Assembly (NCBI GenBank): GCA_052390035.1
Contig: JBQTHI010000044.1
Coordinates: 1-64,000, forward strand
Origin: JBQTHI01 sp052390035
GTDB lineage: Bacteria > Actinomycetota > Acidimicrobiia > Spongiisociales > ZC4RG35
Direction of reading: 5' to 3'
Length of the DNA stretch: 64,000 nt
Position 1 is the stretch's first letter. The number at the start of each line of letters is the position of its first letter. The position numbers and the translations under genes were made by a program. This document shows positions 31,694-39,269 of the stretch, one piece after another. Under the pieces are notes generated by a model that did no database searches, was not told where the DNA came from, and saw only the letters and a program-made list of their open reading frames with translations.

Positions 31694-33826
31694 ATGGAAC
31701 CTGTCCGCCGATGGCGGCGTCTGAGTCGTATGCGTCGCATGGTGTTGTTGGCCGCCGTCTCTCTCCTGACCCTGGCGGCTATTCCGTTGGCACAGGCCCA
31801 GGTAGCGCAGGCCCAACCTCCGGTTCGGATGGAGGCCAAGGTCGGGTTGGCCGGTTATGTGCAGATACAGCGGCCGGTGGAAGTGGCGGTAACCATCGAA
31901 GCCGACGTTCTCTTTGCCGGATGGCTCGAGGCCAGGACCGGCGACACGGTGGTCAGGGTGGCGGTCGAAGTTCCCGCCGGGGGAGCGAAGACTTACGACC
32001 TCCGCCTTCCGCCGCCGGTCGGTTCGGTATCGACCCGACTGCGCCTCTTTGATAGGAACGGCTCGGGTCGAGATGGTTCAGGCCCCCTGGCAACCACCAA
32101 CCTTCAGCTCAGAACCGTCGACGGTGAGACCCTGGTGGCAGTGGTGGGGCGGGACGAGCTCGTCAAGACCATCGACAGCGCCGAGGTGGCAGTCACTGGT
32201 GACCCAGTCGTGGCCGCCGCCATCGACTTGGCTCGCCTCGAGACTGGAGTGGAGCCCGCCAACTATCTGGTGTTAGATCAGCCAGGTGAACTCCCCGAAC
32301 CGGTGGTGTTGTGGCTCGACCGAGGAGGACGACTGGTCATCGATCGCCAAGACTCGGGTTCTTTGGGGCTGGCGTTCGGTCGGGTAATTCCTGATGGCGA
32401 GAGGTCCCTCTTGTCATACGGACAAGGCTGGGTGATTGCCGTCCCCGACATCGGCGCACTTGATGTGGTCGGGTGGTCCCAGGTGCTGGTGCCGACTCCG
32501 ATCCAGCTGGCACCCCGCGATGTCTGGCAAAGCCCTGAGCTCCAATTGATGCAGTCGGCAACGAGCGGCGGCGACCAGCGGGTCCCCTCGTTGCCGTGGT
32601 TGCTCGGTGCTCTGGTTGGCTACGCCATCCTGGTCGGCCCCGTCAACTTCCTGATCTTGCGGCGCCTCGGTCGTCGAGAGCTGGCCTGGGTCACGGTCCC
32701 GGCTCTGTCGCTCTTGGCTGTGGTCGGGTTTTGGCTGGCGGGACGTCAGCGGCTCGAGGAGACGATCATCAATCATGCGAGCCTCGTCATATCCGCCCCG
32801 GACCGGAGCGAAGGTCGGACCGCCCTGGTATTAGCGACCGGCTCCGGGGGCGAACGAACGGTGGCCGTACCCGCTGACTGGGAGGCCTACCCGGCGTCGG
32901 TGACGATCGATGGAGGCATGCCGGTGGCATCGGCGTTGGCTGAGTCCGTTGCTCCGGGCGAATTCCGATTCACGCTTGAACAACTCGGATCGGCCGGCGT
33001 GCAGAGTTGGTGGCAGAGCGCAGCGTTTGACCTTCCTCAAGTCCTGCCCTCCGCCTCGGACAATCGGCTAAAGATCGACGTCAACAACCAAACGCCCCAT
33101 GAATTTTGGGCATGGGGACTGGTGGGCCGGGGACGGGTCACGGTCGCCCCCCAGGCCCTGGCGCCCGGTGAGGCGGGTGGCGTGTCGGTGTTACCCGGTC
33201 AAAGTGGCGCCAACGAGTTCGGGTCGGTCGGCGACGCCGTCATCAATAGCCGCAATTTGTGGAACGACCCGTTCATTTGGAACAAACTTGGTGCTCTCTC
33301 CTACGCGGCTTCCTCGCTCCTAGCCCAATACGACAGCTACTTCTTCGGTTACACCGACCAGATGTCGGTTTCCGTGATTGTCGATGGGCGCGAGGTAAAG
33401 GCGCCCGGGTCGACTCTCGTGCTGATACCGGTCGACGCCGGCGCCATCTTCGGCTCCCAGGCAGGCAGCGTCACCGCCCACTTAATCAGCACCGGTGACG
33501 CCAGTTGGGTCGACATCGGACCCGGTTATCTGTCGGTTTCAACCCAGCAGATGACTATCGGTTGGGAGGTGCCCCAGGACATTGCGACCGACCCCACCCT
33601 GGCCGTGTCAAACATGTTCGGCGAGATCCCGCGAGTGCTCGAGGCTTACAATTGGGACGCCGACGCTTATGAGGAGGTCCTCGGGGGCCAGTCCCTCGAC
33701 CTCGGCTTGTACCGAAGCCCAGTCGGCCAGGTGCTGGTACGGGCCAGCGCCGGCGACGGCGACGTTGAGGGCCAGTTCATCGAGCAGGCTATGTCACCCT
33801 ACGGCTTCAGTCTGGTCTGGCCGTGA
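31694..33826 (+). CDS. Exported membrane-anchored protein, first gene of the ABC-MoxR-VWA operon
   Basis: A 710-aa protein of unknown function. Residues 1-42 form a signal peptide ending PLAQAQVAQAQP. About 240 residues of beta-rich sequence follow, then one or two membrane helices around 300-355 (LPWLLGALVGYAILVGPVNFLIL, VTVPALSLLAVVGFWLAG), and a second beta-rich extracytoplasmic half to the C-terminus. The layout recalls BatD-like or other accessory proteins of MoxR/VWA operons, but no named domain is certain. Its GTGA junction overlaps the ABC ATPase gene, which points to one functional unit. Confidence 0.75.
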   Translation: MEPVRRWRRLSRMRRMVLLAAVSLLTLAAIPLAQAQVAQAQPPVRMEAKVGLAGYVQIQRPVEVAVTIEADVLFAGWLEARTGDTVVRVAVEVPAGGAKTYDLRLPPPVGSVSTRLRLFDRNGSGRDGSGPLATTNLQLRTVDGETLVAVVGRDELVKTIDSAEVAVTGDPVVAAAIDLARLETGVEPANYLVLDQPGELPEPVVLWLDRGGRLVIDRQDSGSLGLAFGRVIPDGERSLLSYGQGWVIAVPDIGALDVVGWSQVLVPTPIQLAPRDVWQSPELQLMQSATSGGDQRVPSLPWLLGALVGYAILVGPVNFLILRRLGRRELAWVTVPALSLLAVVGFWLAGRQRLEETIINHASLVISAPDRSEGRTALVLATGSGGERTVAVPADWEAYPASVTIDGGMPVASALAESVAPGEFRFTLEQLGSAGVQSWWQSAAFDLPQVLPSASDNRLKIDVNNQTPHEFWAWGLVGRGRVTVAPQALAPGEAGGVSVLPGQSGANEFGSVGDAVINSRNLWNDPFIWNKLGALSYAASSLLAQYDSYFFGYTDQMSVSVIVDGREVKAPGSTLVLIPVDAGAIFGSQAGSVTAHLISTGDASWVDIGPGYLSVSTQQMTIGWEVPQDIATDPTLAVSNMFGEIPRVLEAYNWDADAYEEVLGGQSLDLGLYRSPVGQVLVRASAGDGDVEGQFIEQAMSPYGFSLVWP

Positions 33827-34764
33827 GCATCGCCACTCTGCAGGGGGTCGAGAAACGTTATGGGCCGGTCCATGCACTGGCTGGGGTCGATCTGGAGGTG
33901 CCCGAAGGATCGGTCTTTGGGTTGATCGGACCCAATGGAGCAGGCAAGACCACCTCGATGTTGCTGATCAGCACCCTCCTATCTCGGGATGCAGGAGACA
34001 TGCAGGTATTGGGGGTCGACCCGCAGATTGACCCCCGCGGAGTGCGCCGCCAACTCGGTTACATGCCCGACTTCTTCGGTTTCTACGACCATCTGACGGT
34101 GGTCGAATATCTCGACTTCTTCGGCGCGGCCTCCGGGGTGCCGGCCGCCAAACGCCCGGCGGTCATAGCCGACTTGCTCAGTCTTGTCGATCTCGACGAC
34201 CGGGCCGGTGCCGACGTCAACAGTTTGTCCCGAGGAATGAAACAACGCCTGTCACTCGCCCGAGCACTGGTCCACGACCCAGCACTGTTGGTTCTCGATG
34301 AGCCCGCTTCGGGCCTCGATCCCCGCGCCAGGGTCCACCTGCGGGAGTTGATCGCCGAGCTCTCCCGGATAGGAAAAACGGTGGTCATCTCCTCACATAT
34401 CCTCTCCGAGCTGGAAGGCATCTGCACTCACATGGCGGTGGTCGACCAGGGCAAAGTCAAAGCGCAGGGAAACATCGACGAAATCCGTCGCACGATGACA
34501 GCCAGCCGTCGGATCTCGGCACGGGTTCCCGACGAGCAGGTCGACGGGACCGCCGAGCTGATCGGGGGTCAGCCGTCAGTGAGCGAGGTCGAGGTGGAGC
34601 GGGGTTTGGTGCGCTTCGTCTTGTCCGGCGACGAGTCCGACTCGGCTCGCCTGCTGGCCGTGGTGGTCGCCGGCGGATGGAGGGTCGCCGATTGGCGCAT
34701 GGAGGTAGCCGGTCTCGAGGAGCTCTTTTTGCAAATCACCTCCGAAGAGAGTCCCTCCTCATGA
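33823..34764 (+). CDS. ABC transporter ATP-binding protein
   Basis: A 313-aa ATPase of the ABC-2 type. Walker A is GPNGAGKTTS at about residues 37-46, the signature is NSLSRGMKQRLSLARAL (Ser-Arg-Gly in place of Ser-Gly-Gly), Walker B is LLVLDEPASGLDP and the switch His is in ISSHILSE. The C-terminal 90 residues form the extra domain common in CcmA/NatA-like ATPases. GTG 33823 overlaps the upstream stop, and its own stop overlaps the permease start. It would power the 34761 permease. Confidence 0.93.
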   Translation: MSIATLQGVEKRYGPVHALAGVDLEVPEGSVFGLIGPNGAGKTTSMLLISTLLSRDAGDMQVLGVDPQIDPRGVRRQLGYMPDFFGFYDHLTVVEYLDFFGAASGVPAAKRPAVIADLLSLVDLDDRAGADVNSLSRGMKQRLSLARALVHDPALLVLDEPASGLDPRARVHLRELIAELSRIGKTVVISSHILSELEGICTHMAVVDQGKVKAQGNIDEIRRTMTASRRISARVPDEQVDGTAELIGGQPSVSEVEVERGLVRFVLSGDESDSARLLAVVVAGGWRVADWRMEVAGLEELFLQITSEESPSS

Positions 34765-35777
34765 TGAATCCGGTCTTGAGGCGGGAACTACTCGAACGAT
34801 TCCGGACCCGCCGGGCCGCCTGGTTCATGTTCGCTTGGACCCTTGGCATCGGTCTGGTGGGGTACGTCACCTACCTGGTCAGCCAACAGTTTGCCAACGG
34901 CAACTTTGGGATGGGCCGTCTGATCGCCACCGGGTTCATGGGCCGTTTCTTGTTCCAGGGGATGATGATGCTGATGATGAGCGCCGTGATCATGGTGGTC
35001 CCTGGAGTCACGGCCCTGGCCATCGTTTCGGAAAGAGAAAGACAGACCCTTCCGCTGCTCCAGGTCACTCAGCTCTCCAATTACCAGCTGGTGCTGGGCA
35101 AGCTGAGCTCGTCGATGTCCTATTTCCTGCTGTTGCTTTTGGCGGTCGCCCCGGTGATGGCACTGCCGCTGTTGTTTGGGGGGATGAGCTTGCTTGATGT
35201 GTTGGCGGCCCTGGCCATCATGGTGGCGACGGCGGTCATGCTCGGGAGCGTGGCCTTGGCGATCTCCTCGCGGGCAAAGTCAAGTCGTGGAGCCGTAGCC
35301 GGGAGTTATGGCTTCGCTTTCATCATCGCCTTCTTCACGATCGCCGTGCTGCTCGCCGAGTTTCTGATCGTGCGGCCGGCTGGCGGGGCGCTGGTGCCAC
35401 CCCGAGGCCGCGAGGTGTACAGCTCGTGGCTGAACCCCTACGTCGCCATGGTTGATGCCGTCGAGGCGCCCCTGGCGGTGAGCACTGCGTTTCTTCCCAC
35501 CCCTTTTGCCCCGATCGACGCCCTGCTCTATGCCCGCCAGGGAGTATCCGGGGGGTTCGGGTTCGGAGGGTTCTTCGGAGGTGAGATCGGCGGCAATTTG
35601 ATAGTCGATGACTCGGGCCGGCAATTGATCCGCATGCGGCGAGGGCCAGTTTGGCTGCGCACTCTGATCATCTACGCGGCCATCAGTGCGTTGGCATTGA
35701 TGCGCGCCGCTCGGGTGTTGCGGGCGCCGGCTACGGCCGCGTTCCGTCTGCGGAGGAGCCGAAGTGTGGCGGCCTGA
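34761..35777 (+). CDS. ABC-2 type transporter permease
   Basis: A 338-aa integral membrane protein with about six helices. It starts MMNPVLRRELLERFRTRRAAWF, typical of ABC-2 permeases (NPVLxRELxxRxR), followed by a first helix, a GRFLFQGMMMLMMSAVIMVVPG segment, then SERERQTLPLLQVTQLSNYQLVLGKL, a conserved cytosolic coupling-helix region of this family. ATG 34761 overlaps the ATPase stop (ATGA); ATG 34764 is equally possible. A Gly-rich extracytoplasmic loop lies near 265-290. Substrate is unknown. Confidence 0.9.
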   Translation: MMNPVLRRELLERFRTRRAAWFMFAWTLGIGLVGYVTYLVSQQFANGNFGMGRLIATGFMGRFLFQGMMMLMMSAVIMVVPGVTALAIVSERERQTLPLLQVTQLSNYQLVLGKLSSSMSYFLLLLLAVAPVMALPLLFGGMSLLDVLAALAIMVATAVMLGSVALAISSRAKSSRGAVAGSYGFAFIIAFFTIAVLLAEFLIVRPAGGALVPPRGREVYSSWLNPYVAMVDAVEAPLAVSTAFLPTPFAPIDALLYARQGVSGGFGFGGFFGGEIGGNLIVDDSGRQLIRMRRGPVWLRTLIIYAAISALALMRAARVLRAPATAAFRLRRSRSVAA

Positions 35778-37362
35778 ACCGGGCCTTCCGCCGACCGTGG
35801 CGGATCTGATCCGCGCCGCTCGGGCGCGCATGACCTGGTCTGGCTTGGCTCTTCGAGCCGTCACGTTGGTTGGGGTGGCGGCGGCCCTGGCTGCCGTCCT
35901 GGTAGCGGTTGGCCGTTTGGTGGCCCTGCCGTGGACCGAACCGGTTGCAGCCGGGCTCATTGGGGCCGGGGCGATGGCGGCGGTGCTAACGGGTCTTTTC
36001 CGGCCGGTTTCCCCCCAGGCGGCGGCGCTGGCCGTAGATCGTCGCCTGGGCGGATTTGACCGGATTTCGACGGCGCTCGAGCTGTCGAGCGGCGGTCCGA
36101 GCGGAGATCCCGAGGCTCGCCAGGTGGAGGCCGCCCGGGTGTGGGCGCAGAACCGAAGCGTGGCCTCCCTCGGTCGCCTATTTCCCCGCGGGTGGTTGCC
36201 GCGTCTGTCGGTGGGTGCGGTGGCTGCAACCCTCTTGCTGGCCCTGGTGCCTGCGGCCACCGACGTCTTGCTGGCCCGACATCGCGCCGAGCAACAGCTG
36301 ATCGAGGAGGAGATCGAGCGGCTTACCGAGCACGCAGAAGAGGCTCCTCCCGAGGTCGCCGAGATGCTCGAACGACTGATCGAGGAGCTGGCCCGGGCAG
36401 AGAGCCTCGACCAGGCCATCTCCTCGCTGGGCGAGGCACGACAACAACTGGCCGAGCTGGCCGACCCGGCCGAGCTGGCTGCCCGCACCGCCTTGGCCGG
36501 CCTGGAACAGCGCCTCGAACAGAACCCGATCGCCGAGGGCGGCTCGGCCTCCGAACAACTGCGAGAACTCGCCCGACAGCTGAACGCGACCTCCCCGGAG
36601 GCAATGGCGGCCGCCGCCGCCGAATTGGCGGCTCGCGCCGGTGACCTGGCTGGTGTGGACCAGGAGCTATCCGATGCCCTGGCTGTAGCCGCTGCCGCTC
36701 TCGAACAGGCCGCTCTCGATCCTGGCGCGCTTGGAACCGCCGCTGTGGCTTTGGGTGAGGCGGCGTCTCAGCTTGATCGAGCGAACGCCGAGGCGGCCGA
36801 GGCAGCGGCCAGGGCTGACGTGCAGGCTCAGGTGAGAGACGCTCAGGCTCGCCTGGCCCAAGCGCGCGACGCCGGGACGGGACAAGCAACCGGAGAAGGT
36901 CAGGGTCAAGGGCAAGGCCAGGGTCAAGGGCAAGGTCAGGGCCAGGGGCAGGGCCAGGGGCAAGGCCAGGGGCAAGGGACTGGTGCAGGGGGCGGTGGAG
37001 GTGGGCAGGGCGCCGGTGGATCGAGCGGAAGCGGCGGCACCCAGGGTGGGACCGGTTCGGGAAGCGTCGGTCACGGCACCGGTGATCACGATCCGGTGCT
37101 CGATCCAGCTCGCAGTCAGATCTTCGACCCAGTTGAACATGGCCTCGGCGACGAGGTCAGGGTTGACCTCGGCCCGGGCAACACTCCCGGCGAGCCGACC
37201 GGCAGCACCAGCGGGCAGGGGGTCGAAAACTTGCCTCTCACCGGCTACGCCGACCGATTCACCCAATACCGCCAGGCGGCGTTGGATTCGCTCGATCGTC
37301 TGGTTATCCCCACCGACCTCCAGGATCTTGTCCGCCGATATTTCACCGAGTTGGAGCCCTAG
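35764..37362 (+). CDS. Membrane protein with long coiled coil and (Gly-Gln)13 tract
   Basis: A 532-aa protein overlapping the permease gene by 14 bases. Residues 25-80 hold two membrane helices and about 150-180 a third (VGAVAATLLLALVPAATDVLL). From about 180 to 375 the sequence is Glu/Ala-rich with heptad character (IEEEIERLTEHAEEAPPEVAEM), indicating a long coiled coil. A (GQ)13 tract (DNA 36898-36975) and a Gly/Ser-rich stretch follow, then an ordered C-terminal 60 residues ending in FTQYRQAALDSLDRLVIPTD. This layout is seen in DUF4175-like proteins of MoxR operons in other phyla. The function is unknown. Confidence 0.75.
   Translation: MWRPEPGLPPTVADLIRAARARMTWSGLALRAVTLVGVAAALAAVLVAVGRLVALPWTEPVAAGLIGAGAMAAVLTGLFRPVSPQAAALAVDRRLGGFDRISTALELSSGGPSGDPEARQVEAARVWAQNRSVASLGRLFPRGWLPRLSVGAVAATLLLALVPAATDVLLARHRAEQQLIEEEIERLTEHAEEAPPEVAEMLERLIEELARAESLDQAISSLGEARQQLAELADPAELAARTALAGLEQRLEQNPIAEGGSASEQLRELARQLNATSPEAMAAAAAELAARAGDLAGVDQELSDALAVAAAALEQAALDPGALGTAAVALGEAASQLDRANAEAAEAAARADVQAQVRDAQARLAQARDAGTGQATGEGQGQGQGQGQGQGQGQGQGQGQGQGQGTGAGGGGGGQGAGGSSGSGGTQGGTGSGSVGHGTGDHDPVLDPARSQIFDPVEHGLGDEVRVDLGPGNTPGEPTGSTSGQGVENLPLTGYADRFTQYRQAALDSLDRLVIPTDLQDLVRRYFTELEP
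36898..36975. repeat. Low-complexity Gly-Gln dipeptide repeat, 13 units
   Basis: Thirteen GGN-CAR codon pairs in a row. All Gly codons except GGA, and both Gln codons, are mixed with a partial longer periodicity, so the tract looks like an old expansion kept for its amino acid sequence rather than fresh slippage. Confidence 0.9.
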
Positions 37363-37416
37363 ACCCAGATGAGTAGACCCAGATGAGTAGACCCGAATGA
37401 GTACACCCAGATGAAT
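37361..37416. repeat. 14-bp tandem repeat forming three ATGA-chained minicistrons before moxR
   Basis: Copies at 37361-37374 and 37375-37388 are identical (AGACCCAGATGAGT). The copy at 37389-37402 differs by two bases and the fourth (37403-37416) contains the moxR ATG at 37411. Each of the first three copies opens a five-codon frame: MSRPR (37369-37386), MSRPE (37383-37400) and MSTPR (37397-37414). Each TGA overlaps the next ATG. Since moxR itself starts MNSPE, the repeats look like duplicated copies of its start region. Confidence 0.85.
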
Positions 37417-38379
37417 TCACCAGAGGAGTTCGCCCGTTCTCTCAACGCCGCTCGGGCCGAGATCGGCAAAGTCATCGTCGGCCAGAAGGATCTCGTCGAC
37501 ACCGTTCTCACCGCCGCGTTGTGCGAAGGCCATGTCCTACTGGAAGGTGTGCCTGGCCTCGGGAAGACCAAACTCCTGGCGACGCTGGGCCGAGTTTTGG
37601 ACGTCGAGTTCGGGCGGGTTCAATTCACCCCTGATCTCATGCCTGCCGACATCCTCGGCACCAAGGTTTTGACCGGAAACGACTTCAAGTTCCACGAAGG
37701 TCCGATCTTTGCCAACCTGGTGTTGGCCGACGAAATCAATCGGGCAACTCCCAAGACCCAGTCGGCCCTGCTCGAAGCAATGCAGGAGCGGAGAGTGACC
37801 CTGGGAGGGGAGACCCACGCTCTCCCCCGACCCTTCCTGGTGATGGCGACTCAGAATCCGATCGAGCAGGAAGGCACCTACCCACTCCCCGAGGCTCAAC
37901 TCGACCGGTTCCTTTTCAAGGCGCTCGTGAGCTTCCCGCCAGCCGACGACGTGGTTGAGATTCTCCGCCGCACCACCGCCGGCCACGAAGCCCAACCCGA
38001 TCCGGTGATCGATGGGGCAGCGATCATCGCCATGTCGGAGTTCGTGAGGAGCCTCCCCGCCGGGACCCACCTACTTGCCTACGCCGCCACCCTGGTCGAG
38101 GCAACCCACCCGGAAAGTGCCAAGGCTCCGGAAATGGTGCGGCGTTATGTCAGGTTCGGCGCCAGCCCCCGCGGCGCCCAGGCATTGGTCATGGGCGGGA
38201 AGGCCTTCGCCTTGATCGACGGCCGGCCCAACCTCGCCGCCGAAGACATATGGCGGGTGGCCCCGATGGCGCTCCGGCATCGACTGGTGCTCGGCTACGA
38301 GGCGCTCGCCGACGGGATCAAAGCCGACGAGATCGTCACCGAGGTCCTCGGCGCTTATCCCGCTCCGATTGCCCGTTAG
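37411..38379 (+). CDS. MoxR-family AAA+ ATPase
   Basis: A 322-aa MoxR ATPase acting as a chaperone for VWA-domain partners. Walker A is LEGVPGLGKTKLL at about 45-57, Walker B LADEINRATPKTQSALLEAM, sensor 1 MATQNPIEQEGTYPLPEAQLDRFLF, and the C-terminal lid contains GASPRGAQAL. The DUF58 gene starts directly after its stop, and two VWA genes follow, the usual MoxR partners. Its ATG is the last in a chain of overlapping minicistrons, so its translation may depend on re-initiation from the upstream gene. Confidence 0.95.
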   Translation: MNSPEEFARSLNAARAEIGKVIVGQKDLVDTVLTAALCEGHVLLEGVPGLGKTKLLATLGRVLDVEFGRVQFTPDLMPADILGTKVLTGNDFKFHEGPIFANLVLADEINRATPKTQSALLEAMQERRVTLGGETHALPRPFLVMATQNPIEQEGTYPLPEAQLDRFLFKALVSFPPADDVVEILRRTTAGHEAQPDPVIDGAAIIAMSEFVRSLPAGTHLLAYAATLVEATHPESAKAPEMVRRYVRFGASPRGAQALVMGGKAFALIDGRPNLAAEDIWRVAPMALRHRLVLGYEALADGIKADEIVTEVLGAYPAPIAR

Positions 38380-39249
38380 ATGCTGCTCTCGGCGGAGTTA
38401 CGGGGCCGTCTGGAGCGCCTCTCGATCACCACCCGCCGACGGGTCATAGCCCAGTGGGCCGGTCGGCACTCCTCCCGGCACAAAGGCGAGAGCCTTGACT
38501 TCGCCGACTCTCGGGCATATGTGCCCGGTGATGACTTCCGGAGGATCGACCACAACCTCTGGGCCAGGCTCGGCGTTCTTCTGGTTCGTCAATACCAGGC
38601 CGAGGAGGAGCTACCGCTTCGTCTGGTGATCGACACCTCGACCTCAATGGCGTTCTATCGCAAGCTCGAAACAGCCCGCACCCTGTCCGCCATGATCGTG
38701 TACCTGGGTCTGGCCGGGGGGGACAGGGTCCAGTTGTTCGCCGTGCCAGGGCCCGACGATCTCGCCATGGAGGCGGGCCCGAGTGGCCGCCACCTTTCCC
38801 GCTGGCCGCAACTGGAAGCATGGATCGAGGGCCGCTCACCAACCGGGTCCGGCCCGATGGCGCCGTCTTTGCGACGGCTTGCGGGTGAAGGTCCCAACCG
38901 CGGCTCGATAGTGCTCGTCTCCGATCTCCTGACCGCCGATTGGCAGCCGGCGCTCGACGGTCTGGGCCTTGGCACCGGAGGAGTGGTGCTCCATGTCCTC
39001 GGCGAAGAGGAAATCGACCCTTCGATTGCAGGCGATGTCCGTCTGGCCGATTCGGAGACCGGATCCGAGTTGGCGGTGTCCACCTCCGAAGAGGCGATGC
39101 GACGTTATAGAACAGCGTTGGAGCAGTTCGCCTCCGAGGCTGGCCAACGCGCCAAGCGAGCCGGGCTTGATTACGTGTTGGTGCCGGCCCGAGATGACGC
39201 TCCCGAGCAGGTGCTGGCCGCGCTCGCCCGAAGCGAGGCGGTGGCATGA
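38380..39249 (+). CDS. DUF58 domain protein
   Basis: A 289-aa soluble protein of the DUF58 family, which carries a VWA-like fold. The family motif is KGESLDFADSRAYVPGDDFRRIDHNLWARLG at about 28-58, ending in the R-x-I-D-x-N-x-W pattern. A DTSTSMAF segment near residue 83 resembles a MIDAS (DxSxS) metal site, and VLVSDLLTADW looks like a second VWA strand. DUF58 proteins are encoded with MoxR throughout bacteria and are thought to be its clients. ATG 38380 directly follows the moxR stop. Confidence 0.92.
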   Translation: MLLSAELRGRLERLSITTRRRVIAQWAGRHSSRHKGESLDFADSRAYVPGDDFRRIDHNLWARLGVLLVRQYQAEEELPLRLVIDTSTSMAFYRKLETARTLSAMIVYLGLAGGDRVQLFAVPGPDDLAMEAGPSGRHLSRWPQLEAWIEGRSPTGSGPMAPSLRRLAGEGPNRGSIVLVSDLLTADWQPALDGLGLGTGGVVLHVLGEEEIDPSIAGDVRLADSETGSELAVSTSEEAMRRYRTALEQFASEAGQRAKRAGLDYVLVPARDDAPEQVLAALARSEAVA

Positions 39250-39269
39250 CTCGGCGGCTCGGGCTGTGA
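39246..39269 (+). other. Seven-codon minicistron bridging DUF58 and BatA-like genes
   Basis: ATG 39246 overlaps the DUF58 TGA (ATGA), encodes MTRRLGL and ends at a TGA that overlaps the GTG 39266 of the next gene (GTGA). It bridges an otherwise 16-base gap, so a ribosome could move from one gene to the next by two stop/start overlaps. Confidence 0.35.

Noticed and set aside
35280..36488. A 402-codon minus-strand open frame opposite the ABC permease and coiled-coil genes
   Set aside because: Ser/Arg/Ala-rich compositional shadow with no ribosome site or domain.
36898..36975. Possible CRISPR-like or VNTR array
   Set aside because: It is a coding Gly-Gln dipeptide tract without spacers or repeat units of CRISPR size.
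37361..37416. Repeat as attachment site or promoter iterons
   Set aside because: The unit encodes exact ATGA-linked minicistrons ending at the moxR start, a better explanation than integration or regulator iterons.
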